A DNA stretch of 64,000 nt from Amorphochlora amoebiformis (Eukaryota > Cercozoa > Chlorarachniophyceae), in the NCBI GenBank assembly GCA_054601695.1, contig BAAHQB010000063.1, positions 248,001 to 312,000 of the forward strand. The letters run 5' to 3'. The position numbers and the translations under genes are program-made. Numbering within the stretch: position 1 is the stretch's first letter; every line of letters begins with the position of its first letter. Below are positions 1-53,341 of the stretch, one piece after another. The notes beneath the pieces are model-generated. The model saw nothing but the letters and a program-made list of their open reading frames with translations, was not told the DNA's origin and made no database searches.

Positions 1-810
1 AACCCTAACCCTAACCCTCCTAGCGAGTCAATGGTCCTCGGACTAAGACATGCTGAATAATCTGATCCTAACCCTTCTGGGACGTATATAGAAGAAGTAT
101 ATGTATTATATAGGTCTATATTCGCGTCTGAAGCCTTTAGCATGCAGCCTGTGTTCTTTGTACAGGTTAGGGTTAGGGTTAGGGTTAGGGTTAGGGTTAG
201 GGTTAGGGTTGGGGTTAGGGTTACTTAGGGTTAGGGTTAGATTTAGGGTTAGGGTTAGGGTTAGAGTTAGGGTTGGGGTTAGGGTTACTTAGGGTTAGGG
301 TTAGATTTAGGGTTAGGGTTAGGGTTAGGGTTACTTAGGGTTAGGGTTACTTAGATTAGGGTTAGATTTAGGGTTAGGGTTAGGTAGGGGTTAGGGTTAG
401 GGTTAGGGTTAGGGTTAATTAGGGTTAGGGTTAATTAGGGTTAGGGTTAGGATTAGGGTTTAGGGTTGGGGTTAGGGTTAGGGTTAGGGTTAGGGTTAGG
501 GATACTTAAGGTTAGGGTTAGATTTAGGGTTAGGGTTAGGGTTAGGGTGTTAATTAGGGTTAGGGTTAGGATTAGGGATAGATTTAGGGTTGGGGTTAGG
601 GTTAGGGTTGGGGTTAGGGTTAGGGTTACTTAGGGTTAGGGTTAGATTTAGGGTTAGGGTTAGATTTAGGGTTGGGCTAGGGTTGGGGTTAGGGCTAGGG
701 TTAGGGTTAGAATTAGGGTTAGGGTTGGGGTTAGGTTTAGAGTTAGAGTTAGAATTAAGGTTAGGGTTAGGGTAAGGGTTAGGGTTAGGGTTAGGGTTAG
801 GTATACATAT
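1..810. repeat. Degenerate TTAGGG array at the window start
   Basis: Only the first 18 bases read as CCCTAA. From about 165 onward the orientation is TTAGGG with many variants (GATTTAGGG, GGGTTACTTAGGG, TTAATTAGGG). One copy of the dispersed 45-bp companion motif sits at 24-66. A left chromosome end should read CCCTAA on this strand throughout, so this looks like intronic or interstitial repeat rather than a telomere cap. The gene exon at 1073 may lie just downstream of it. Confidence 0.85.
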
Positions 811-854
<44 letters not shown>

Positions 855-924
855 ACATATAAATATACGTATATACATATATGTATATATATTATATGTT
901 ATATATTGTAATTATATATTATAC

Positions 925-961
<37 letters not shown>

Positions 962-984
962 TTGTGCATGTATTTGAATATATA

Positions 985-1063
<79 letters not shown>

Positions 1064-1072
1064 GAAATTTAG

Positions 1073-1315
1073 TCGTATTCCGCAGTGAAAGGGGAGATCC
1101 AGGCTAATAAAACATACAAGGTATAATACATATATATATATATATATATATACATATATGTATATATACATATTATATATATATATATATATAGATATAT
1201 ATATATGTATATATATATATGGGCTAATAAAACATACAAGGTATAATACATATATCTATATATATATTATGGGCTAATAAAACATACAAGGTATAATACA
1301 CACACACACATATAT

Positions 1316-1346
<31 letters not shown>

Positions 1347-1367
1347 GGGTTAATAAAATATGCAAGG

Positions 1368-1412
<45 letters not shown>

Positions 1413-1439
1413 TTATAGTATATACATACATACAATATA

Positions 1440-1482
<43 letters not shown>

Positions 1483-1533
1483 TGTGTGTGTGTGTGTGTG
1501 CGTGTGTGGGTATACATACATACAATATAATGT

Positions 1534-1579
<46 letters not shown>

Positions 1580-1697
1580 ATATATATATACATACAATAT
1601 AATGTATATGTACATATATACTACAATATGTATATATATATATATATATATATCATATTATAAAATATACGTACATATAATATACACACATATATCT

Positions 1698-1743
<46 letters not shown>

Positions 1744-1844
1744 AGGATATGATCTACACTAATACAGAAGGTATTCGAGTTATTGACCATGCCAACATTA
1801 ACTTGCTTGAAGACCTACAAGATATCAAAGATGCCTCTTCGTAG
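1073..1844 (+). CDS. C-terminal two exons of an unidentified gene
   Basis: Exons 1073-1120 and 1746-1844 (stop TAG) are joined in phase 0. Acceptors are ATTTAG and ATCCAG and the donor is AAG|GTATAA. The peptide runs [16 protein letters not shown], then [12 protein letters not shown], and ends [14 protein letters not shown] do not recognise the family. Upstream exons are outside the window or hidden in the TTAGGG block. The intron 1121-1745 is (TA)n with three copies of the first exon's last 20 nt plus donor. The open frame, correct splice signals and echo pattern support it being real; function is unknown. Confidence 0.6.
1221..1368 (+). repeat. Tail echoes of exon 1073-1120 (3 copies)
   Basis: Copies near 1222, 1273 and 1348 repeat the exon's last 20 nt (GCTAATAAAACATACAAG) together with the donor GTATAATA. 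The third copy has diverged (GTTAATAAAATATGCAAG). All lie downstream of the true donor inside the intron. Confidence 0.85.
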
Positions 1845-2431
1845 GATATAGACAAGATAGTCCAGATAGCAATTAGTTACATATTCTAGATATTCTAGAT
1901 ATTAGATATTCTAGATATTAGATATCTAGATATTAGATATCTAGATATCAGATATTCTAGATATTCTAGATATTAGACATTCTAGATATTCTGATATTAG
2001 ACCTACATCTTCTTATCTAGCATCTAGAATCTCTAGGTATTACTGTCTAGCTGTATTAGTTGAAGGGTTTATCACCTAGTTCATGTATCTAGTGTATATA
2101 CACTCCGGATGCTAGAGGTACTGCTAGACTGGGATATTAGGTACTATAGTGTCTCGAGTGTATACATGACATGCATGAACTTGTTAAATAGAATCTGGAA
2201 AATAACTAGAATAAGTTCTGACCATCATGAAGTTTCTATAGAGAATTAATTCGAAACTTACGTCTCTAGATACGTATGCTGCTAGTGGCTAGTATAGTAA
2301 TGTGAATTTAGTGATAACTAGTCTAGCTAGAACAACTAGAACAAGAGAAACGAACTCTCAACGATGAAAAGAATGATTGTCCACGAACTAGAATCTAATT
2401 TATTATATTTTAACTAGTTTAAAGTTGGAGA
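1845..2431. other. Convergent 3' intergenic region
   Basis: This separates the stop of the + strand gene (1844) from the stop of the - strand DNAAF19 gene (2432). It is AT-rich but not a pure microsatellite. A short degenerate repeat built on CTAGATATT occupies about 1886-1990. No gene is seen; it should hold both 3' UTRs. Confidence 0.6.
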
Positions 2432-11149
<8,718 letters not shown>

Positions 11150-11529
11150 CGTCGACGCCCACGATCCCACAGGTCGCGATAATTTATCCCTTTTAGGTTC
11201 CGGTTTTTTTGGACTAATATTCAGGATATCGAAGTATAGATATCTCAATATTATCTACTAATTAGTTTATATCCCAGGGTGCTTATCACGGATATTATGT
11301 TTTGAATATCTATTTATGTGACATAGGGGCATATCACATCTAGGTTCCGGGATCTGTCAAGGACGCCACACATCTTGCGTACGCAACTCTACGGCAAACA
11401 GGCCTTCTTATGCTCCAATCACGTACCCAATGGGTCTCCTATCCAACCCCCTCACCCCCCCCCTTTCAGACCGACAAGTTTTTCTTCAAATTATTGGTGA
11501 AATTTAGATGAAATTGCATTTTAATTCAG
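11150..11529. promoter_or_regulatory. Putative bidirectional promoter between DNAAF19 and Lon
   Basis: Non-repetitive sequence between the DNAAF19 start codon (11149, -) and the first recognisable Lon exon (11530, +). It contains a C-tract (11454-11463) and several ATGs. The ATG at 11410 could open a Lon reading frame that splices across a 33-bp GTGAAA...TTCAG gap into 11530, but this is unproven. No TATA-type element stands out. Confidence 0.4.
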
Positions 11530-43359
<31,830 letters not shown>

Positions 43360-44126
43360 AAGTGTCTACGTTGCTAAATAGACTAGATAGACTACTAGAT
43401 ACGATATCAAATTCAAGTTATGATGCAATAACTTAGTTGTTTATTAACTAGTTAAAATTAGGTATGGTTACAGCTACTACTAGTCCTCTAAAGACTAGAA
43501 AGACTACAGATTTTAGAGATTATAGAAAAAAAAAAAAAATCCACCACTGGACAGAACATAATTGACAAACTTAGATGATGTCTTTGCAAGAGATACCATA
43601 TCTATATATATATATATATAGCATATATTTCAGAAGACTCTAAAACTACGCACTAGGGTAGAGTATCGGCTACTACTACTGCTAGTATTGGACGTTTTGA
43701 GTGATTAATTAATTTAATGATCATCAGAAAAATAGAAACTTTAATTCGCAACTGCGCATGCGCGAAACCAATTGTGTTACGTACCGTAATATTACACACG
43801 TCTAATGTATTTTAATCCCTTAAACTTTAGGCTGAGGCCTCGGATAGAATAAACCAAACCTCGAGGCCTCGGATGGAATAAACCAAACCTCCACTTGGGT
43901 CCAGATTATTAGTATCAAAACTAACCATCTGGAGAAAAACAGCCTCGGGCCAAGTAATTGGCAGATGTGTCTTTATCTTAAGACATCTCCCGATTATAGT
44001 TCTTAGTTTTAAGGAAAATTCGGGTTATTTTGGCGGCTCATGATGCGGGCTAAGCCATGTCGTATTCATCGCTGAGAATATATATATATATATATATATA
44101 TATTGTATACTATGATATATAATACA

Positions 44127-44193
<67 letters not shown>

Positions 44194-44292
44194 AATACTA
44201 ATATATATATATATAAACATATATATACATATATGTATATGTTATATAACAATATACTACTTATAAATAAATCTATTACAACAGATGCATAC

Positions 44293-44334
<42 letters not shown>

Positions 44335-44396
44335 GTATGTATAATAAAACTACTCCTCTAGTTATCCCCAGTACCAGCACTTCTTATAATATTCTT

Positions 44397-44439
<43 letters not shown>

Positions 44440-44507
44440 TATATATACATATGCATATAAACTAATATGAAGGTATCCACAGCTCCGACATTTCTTACAA
44501 CATTCTT

Positions 44508-44574
<67 letters not shown>

Positions 44575-44665
44575 GTATATCATACATCCACATACATACA
44601 TATATATATATATATATACATATGTGAACTATTATATAGGGTTTTACTACTTTTTTTTCCCGCAG
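43360..44665. other. Lon 3' flank and upstream part of the next gene
   Basis: Starts after the Lon stop. It contains an A run at 43526-43539. A tandem pair of about 29 bp (GGCCTCGGATAGAATAAACC and a GGATGG variant) lies at about 43833-43890. The palindrome TGCGCATGCGC is at about 43753. Two head echoes of exon 44666, at about 44367-44398 and 44477-44511, each keep the CAG acceptor. Upstream exons of the 44666 gene were not found. Confidence 0.55.
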
Positions 44666-44739
44666 GTCCAACATTTCTTACAACATTCTTGGACACTCCG
44701 CGGCCACATGATCCAAGAGTAATAGACCTGTATGCATAC

Positions 44740-44785
<46 letters not shown>

Positions 44786-44816
44786 GGCCACATGATGCAA
44801 GAGTAATAGACCTGTA

Positions 44817-44853
<37 letters not shown>

Positions 44854-44894
44854 GGCCACATGATCCAAGAGTAATAGACCTGTATGCATATATG

Positions 44895-44953
<59 letters not shown>

Positions 44954-44981
44954 GCCACATGATGAAAGAGAAATATACATG

Positions 44982-45020
<39 letters not shown>

Positions 45021-45051
45021 GGCCACATGATCCAAGAGTAATAGACGTGTA

Positions 45052-45102
<51 letters not shown>

Positions 45103-45105
45103 ATG

Positions 45106-45144
<39 letters not shown>

Positions 45145-45267
45145 AGGTCTATTACTATATATATATATATGTATGTATATATATATATGTATATATATAT
45201 TATATAATATATATGTATATGTATGTGTATGTATTCGGCCACTTGATCCAAGAGTAATAGACCTGTA

Positions 45268-45317
<50 letters not shown>

Positions 45318-45457
45318 ATACATATATATCATTGCTTGTGTAGTATTCCTGGCAAAAATACACAGACACACACACACACACACGCACATATATGCAATTG
45401 CAGACATACACACACATACATATGTACATTTTTTTTTTGAGTTTTTAGAATTATATT

Positions 45458-45509
<52 letters not shown>

Positions 45510-45515
45510 CATACA

Positions 45516-45593
<78 letters not shown>

Positions 45594-45682
45594 TATATTA
45601 CATTGAAGCAGTTTCCAGCAAGGATCACGTATACTATTACATCGCCTCCAACGTCGTACCCACTGGAGTCATAATACTCTGA
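44666..45682 (+). CDS. Last two exons of an unidentified gene
   Basis: Exon 44666-44729 follows a strong acceptor (TTTTTTTTCCCGCAG) and reads [20 protein letters not shown] plus two bases. Exon 45592-45682 follows TATAG, completes the codon as L, reads [15 protein letters not shown] and [13 protein letters not shown], and ends TGA. Phase fits; the alternative frame of the last exon also ends in a stop but does not fit. I do not recognise the family. The 5' part is missing. Seven echoes of the first exon surround it, which supports it being a true exon. Confidence 0.6.
44782..45268 (+). repeat. Tail-echo array of exon 44666-44729 (5 copies plus an inverted piece)
   Basis: GGCCACATGATCCAAGAGTA and then ATAGACCT|GTATGCATA recur near 44783, 44852, 44953 (diverged), 45019 and 45236. 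At about 45144-45159 the fragment TAGGTCTATTACTATA is the same tail in inverted orientation. Confidence 0.9.
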
Positions 45683-46680
<998 letters not shown>

Positions 46681-47153
46681 CTAAACGGTCCTACAGGACC
46701 TCGCTATCGATCTAAGCAAGGGTGACCATGAGACTACCGCCTCCGTGCAAAGACTTCTTCGCCGAAACTTTCGAAGTCCCCGTCGCCTCTGAGATGCTTT
46801 CGAAGTCCCCGTCGCCTCTGAGATGCTTTCGAAGTCACCGTCGCCTCTGAGATGCCAATCAGGATTCGGAACAAGAGAACACCGTTCAAGACCGTGATGA
46901 AATCCAGGAGGAAAGCAAGAAGGAGCCCAAGGCAATGCGGATACATAACAAGTCGATGCTGTATTTGACCGCCGTCGGGATTCCATACGTCTCATATTAC
47001 CAAGATTATCAAAATTATCAACATTGGTGAAGTATTTATCATAATCCAAGCGGCATAACTCAAAGGGTGTGAGATAAATCAAGGACTACCAGTGATATAC
47101 CATACCATTGCGCTTACAATATATGTATATATATATATATACATATATATACA

Positions 47154-47201
<48 letters not shown>

Positions 47202-47650
47202 CATACATAACGTCTGTACAATTACCTAATAGGTAAGGGTTTAACACGGATTAGACAGATTAGGAATACAGTTAGGAAAGGGTTAAGGTAGGCTAGTTAA
47301 GACGGTAATAATAGGTATGTTAACATAGGGTTAATGTTGGTATGGGCATAGGTAAGTTAGCATAGGGTTAATGTTAGTATGGGCATAGGTATGTTAGCAT
47401 AGGGTTAATATCAGTATGGGTAACTTACGAAGATGACTCCAGCACAGATAATAGTTAGACGGATCTTGTTCAGCACCATCATGTTTTTTTTCTGAGAAAA
47501 TTTCGCATACATTAGTTGGGGTTTTTGTTTGCATGTGTGTGTGTGTGTGTTTTTTTTTATAAATATTTTGTGTGTGTGTGTATATGGTTGATGTGTGAAA
47601 AATAGATATGATTCGTGAGTAAGAAGATATGTATATACATATACACACAC

Positions 47651-47691
<41 letters not shown>

Positions 47692-47816
47692 ATATCCTGT
47701 TTGTCACATGCTACCTTCCGCTGAGTTTTTCTCATAGACGCATTCATCCTACGGGTGCTAGACCTATTTTGACGTGTTCCCTTGAACCTGTATGTTATAC
47801 ATGAATATTAGTATAC

Positions 47817-47852
<36 letters not shown>

Positions 47853-47915
47853 ATATATATTTTGATATGTATATATCCAGCTCTATTTTGACATATATAT
47901 ATATATATATATGTT

Positions 47916-47952
<37 letters not shown>

Positions 47953-48057
47953 ACTTATACATATAATATGTAAAGCCCTATTTTGACTTAGATCCCTTGA
48001 ACCTATATGTTTTACATGTATATATACAATATATATATATATATATATATATATTAT

Positions 48058-48102
<45 letters not shown>

Positions 48103-48206
48103 CATATACATATATATGTGTATATATATGTTTATATATATATATATATATACTTTATTAAACCTTGGAGTTCCGGAATTCTTCTGATCCGCCTTTGTTC
48201 CCCTGA

Positions 48207-48258
<52 letters not shown>

Positions 48259-51200
48259 GTAATATTTCAAGAGCCGAATAAATATTCAACCAAAAGAGTA
48301 TTTTGGGAAAAAAAAATAAAAAAACAAAAGAAACCACGAACTTTGCCTTCGATGATATTGAACAAAAAGAGATTCCTTTTCAATAAATATTGAACTAAGT
48401 CTATTTTTTTTTAAAAAACAAAATGTGAAACCTTGGCGTTTCGACCGTTACAGCAGAGAAAGCCGCTTTCTGGCGAGTACCAGGATTTGCTGATATACAG
48501 ATTATAAATAAGTAAATATATATATATATTGTCAGCGTAGCAGTGGTAGTTGTCCGATTGACTGTTGTCCGTTTGGATTATATCAAATGATAATGACTAA
48601 ATTCACAAGAAAATTCTCGCGTAGAAGGCCTTCCCTACCTAAGGTCTTCCCTTGGAAGATCTTCCCCTCGGATGACTATTGCTAATTCGCATGCGTAGAT
48701 TACGAATATGACGGTAGTCTAGCGATCTGACGTCTAGTTAAGCTTGTAGGTCCGGTATACGTTAACACTCCCCCTCGACGCGCCGCTCCTGCCAGCGTCG
48801 ACCTCTGCTGCGCTCTTGGTTGGAGCCACATGCGCTTCCGTGTCCAGATATGCTTCCGCCAGCTTGAAGAGTGTAGCACCGCTCACAGCCTTGGTAAGCC
48901 CATCCGCTAACTGTTGATCTGTTGGTATATATTCCAACATATATATCCCACGTTGCAGGTGATCCCGACAGTAGTGGAAGTGCAGATCGACGGCCTTGGT
49001 TTTCTGAGACAAGATAGGATTCTCCGCGATCCGTATACACGCAGTGTTGTCCTCATAAACCATCGACGATCCCAACTTCACGTCCAACTCTAAAAATAAG
49101 TTCCGCATCCATAGCAATTCGTCCAGCCCTTCCGACAAAGCGACGTACTCGGCAATGGCTGAGCTCTTCACAGCAATTGTCTGTCGCTTCGAACGCCAAT
49201 GTATCAAATTTCCTCCGAAGATGATCAAACATCCACTTGTCGACCTTCTAGTATCCAGGCATCCAGCATGATCAGCGTCGACATACATCTTCATATCAGT
49301 CCCAGCGTTCGTGAACCGAAGTCCGTAGTGCAGTGTACGCTTGATGTACCTCAGGGCGTACTCTACAGCCAGCATGTGACTTCGCTTCGGATCGTTCAGG
49401 TACCTTGACAGCTTTGATACCGTGTATGCTAAGTCCGGTCTTGTACATGTTGCTAAGTACGCAATCTTCCCAATAATGGAGCGATATTTTTCTTGGTCAA
49501 CTCCAGGTCCTTCTTCGTCTTTGGTGAGCTTCACAGATGGTGCCATAGGCGTGGTGACTCCCTTGCAGTTTTGCATCTTGTACTCGATCAGAATCCTCTT
49601 AGCGTAGGCTTCTTGTGACATTATCAGGTCCTTTCCAATCTTCGTCACCGATATTCCCAGAACAAAATCCAGCTCACCCATTTCTTTAATCCCAAATCTA
49701 GCACGGAGGCCTTGCAGGAACGTATACCCATCCTTCTCTCGCGCTGCTGTACACACGACGTCGTCCACGTATACACATACGATGACGTCCCTCTGATGAT
49801 GCATGTAGACGCACGGGTCACTCCTGCACCTCCGATATCCTTTCGACTCCATATATTTGTCGAAGCATTTGTTCCAGTTCCTCCCAGCAGTCTTCAGCCC
49901 GTAGATGCTCTTCTGAAGGTCACATACGTATTTGCTTGGATCGTACTTATCCCTCATGCTCTCTGGTATCTCCATATAGACTTCGTCGTCCTCTGGTCCG
50001 TGTAGGTACGCGTTGTTGATGTCCGCACTCAATACCTTTCGTCCCTTCACTTGTGCAAGTGCCAGAATGGCCCTTAAGCTGGCGATCCTCAGTGTCGGGG
50101 CGTATCGATCATTAAAGCTCACCCCATACTGTGTATATCCCTTCGCCACCACGCGTGCCTTCTTGCGCCCAGGTTCACCATCCTTGTTCAGTTTCTGCTT
50201 GTAGAGAGTCCTAACACCAACAACCCTCATCTCAGGTCGTCGTGCGATGATCTTCCAGGTCCCGTTCTTCTCCAGTGCCTCTATCTCTTCATCGGTTGCC
50301 TTCACCCATGCAGGATGATGCCTCGCCTCCTCCCAGTTCTTGGGTTCGGTGCCGTCGCTTATACCGAACATGCAGTCCTCCATCGCCGCAGCCACTTCAA
50401 CGTTGCCCTTAGCGCTTGGGATCTCGCTGCCTCCTTGTCCGTCGTATACTGTGCGTTGCGTCCGAGTGCGTGTTGAACGCCTAGGTGCCGTTTCTTCTTC
50501 GTCGTCGTTGTCGTCGTCGTCGTCAGACTCCCCCATATCCGGTGCATTGTTCTTCTCCCCCTCTCCGTCGGCAGCCTTGTCGTCGGAGAAAGTCATTTCA
50601 GGATATATATATGTATCATTCCGCTTCTCAGGAGATATATATATATATTCTCGTCGAGCCTTGAAGTTGAATATGGTATCGTAGAACCTAACATGCGCCT
50701 TGACATCCGCAATCGACAATCCAGCCACGACTCCCAGCTTCTCCATCTTCTTGATGATCCTACTTGGCGTATGTCCTAGTGCCAGGTGCCATTTCCATAA
50801 GGACCTCCACCTCGCCTTGTCGTCAAACCATGCGCCAAGGTTATCATCGTTTGCCACAGGGATGAGGAACAGCCTCTTCTTGGTCCCAGAAGTCCTGCAA
50901 ATCTCATCTCCATCCTTCATAATCGAGATGTCGTCCTGCTCCCCCACGAACCTGAGTCGATATCCATCTTCACGTAGCCCCCGTTGAGCCACGTAGTTCG
51001 CCGCAGCTCCGGGGCAATATGCCACATTGGTCATCTTGAGTACTTTCCCATTCCTTAGTGGCACTTCAACATCCCCAAAGCCCTTGGATTCCATTCGGGT
51101 CTCGCCGTTGCCTAGCTTGAAAGCATGATTCTTCACCACCCTGAAGGTCTTGAAGTACCGCTTGTCCTTGAAACAGCTCCTCGTGCATCCACTGTCGAGC

Positions 51201-52811
51201 ACCAGATATCCAGCAGTCGAGCCGTCGCCCCAGTTGCCTGCCACCGCGCTCCAGTTGTAATCCGATTCGCTGCTATCCTCAAGTATCGCCGCATCATCAT
51301 CTTGTTCGTTGAGCAATGGACAATCCTTCTTCATGTGCCCCTTCTTGTTGCACTTGAAACATTTGCCCCTGAACTTCCTCGATGCTCCCTTCGGCCTCTC
51401 AGACTTCGCGGTCATCAACTTGTCGATCCTAGTCTTCATCTTCGCAAGATCCTTCGCAGACATGTCCTTGAGATTCTTGGTCCCTTGATGCTCATGGCCG
51501 GCCGCCACGATATCCTTTACCTTGGTCTCATAGTTGTTAGCCGCCTTCCTTGCTGCCACACTAGTGATCGCCGTTACCGCCGCTTGGTAGGTAGTAGGGT
51601 GCAGTGCAATATTCTCGAGTGTAGAGCCGTACTCGTCCTCCGGGAGAGCCATCATGAGCGCCACGATCCTGTCCTCGTCGTCCATGGTCTTGCCCAGCCC
51701 GGTGAGTGCATCCGCCGTCTCCTCGATCTCCGAAGCCAGCTTCCCGAAATCGCCGCTGTAATCGTCAAGCGTCTGACGATTCAACTTCTTCTGTAGCTTC
51801 ATCCTCCTAAACAGTCGTGGACCCTCGATGCCAGCGCGCAGACGAGCCCAGAGGTACACTGGATCCTCCCTCCCGGTTGTAAGATGTTCATACTTACGTC
51901 CCACCGTGAGCACCAATGTAGCATGCAGTAGCATCCTCAACTTTATATGCGCGTCCTCTTTCCCATCGAGATTCGTTGCCCATTTCCCCTCCTTCATCTC
52001 AACCACATGCTGTGGACGTAGAGCGTCAGGATTCTTCCAATCCATGATGGATCGTGCCCCAAGCTTCATGCAGTCCTCGAGCTGAAGTGCCTTCACCATC
52101 ATAGAGACGCTCTTGGCATATTTGGTCCAGTCGTCCTCCTTGGTAAGCTTCAGCTTGGCAGTCCACTTGAGTAGGGCAGTACGTGTCGCTTCGAAACTCA
52201 TAACCTGTCAGCGTAGCAGTGGTAGTTGTCCGATTGACTGTTGTCCGTTTGGATTATATCAAATGATAATGACTAAATTCACAAGAAAATTCTCGCGTAG
52301 AAGGCCTTCCCTACCTAAGGTCTTCCCTTGGAAGATCTTCCCCTCGGATGACTATTGCTAATTCGCATGCGTAGATTACGAATATGACGGTAGTCTAGCG
52401 ATCTGACGTCTAGTTAAGCTTGTAGGTCCGGTATACGTTAACAATATATATATATATACATAATATATATATATATATATATATATATAAGACATATATA
52501 TATATATATATACAAATTACATAAAATATATAAATGCATATCCATAGCTTCAATTCATAAAAAGTAAATCGATACTAATTTCGTTGAGTTACCAGCTTTC
52601 GCACCGCCCTGGAACTTGTGCCGGGGGGTAGGGCTTGTGTTACCTCCGCCTTCATTGTTCGCGAGATTATATTTCGATCCTAATAATTAGGGTTATTCCA
52701 ACGTCGGTATTCATATATGTATGAGTGTGTATGTGCATATGTGTCTGAATGATGTGCGAGTGTGAATTTTTTTCGGAGTACTTGTATGTATATCTATATG
52801 GATCTAGGTGA

Positions 52812-52901
<90 letters not shown>

Positions 52902-52967
52902 CCATGAGAAGCCCCATTAGGAACACGAGCGCTACCTCGGCCCGATGTTGATCTGTTTATATGTATG

Positions 52968-53028
<61 letters not shown>

Positions 53029-53116
53029 ACCCTAAAACACTAGACGATGGTTCCTTAGACTCTCCCTTCTCATCCTTTCCTTCCAACAATAAACCTGAAT
53101 ATAATATATATGTGTG

Positions 53117-53172
<56 letters not shown>

Positions 53173-53295
53173 GTACATATATAATATATATATATATATA
53201 TATCATAAATATATCATGTGTATGTGTGTGTGTGTATGTATTATTTATGTAAATGTACATTTGTTAATAGAATGAATTACATGTAATCATGATGT

Positions 53296-53341
<46 letters not shown>

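Larger units (their letters stand above)
48530..52443 (-). mobile_element. Ty1/copia LTR retrotransposon lacking the integrase core
   Basis: A 3914-bp element with 238-bp LTRs at both ends (TG...CA termini), a primer-binding site, a polypurine tract and one 1155-codon Gag-Pol frame. Both LTRs read identically, implying recent insertion. Flanks are (AT)n, so a target-site duplication cannot be judged (ATAT abuts both ends). It sits in an intron of a host gene, in the host's sense orientation, with host exons at 52593 and 48489 on either side. Confidence 0.97.

Noticed and set aside
49199-52361. Several open frames on the + strand opposite the copia element
   Set aside because: Antisense shadows of the Gag-Pol frame; no domain or splice evidence.
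48520-52455. Target-site duplication of the copia element
   Set aside because: Both flanks are alternating AT, so any apparent match (ATAT or ATATAT) is uninformative, and the usual 5-bp form does not match in register.
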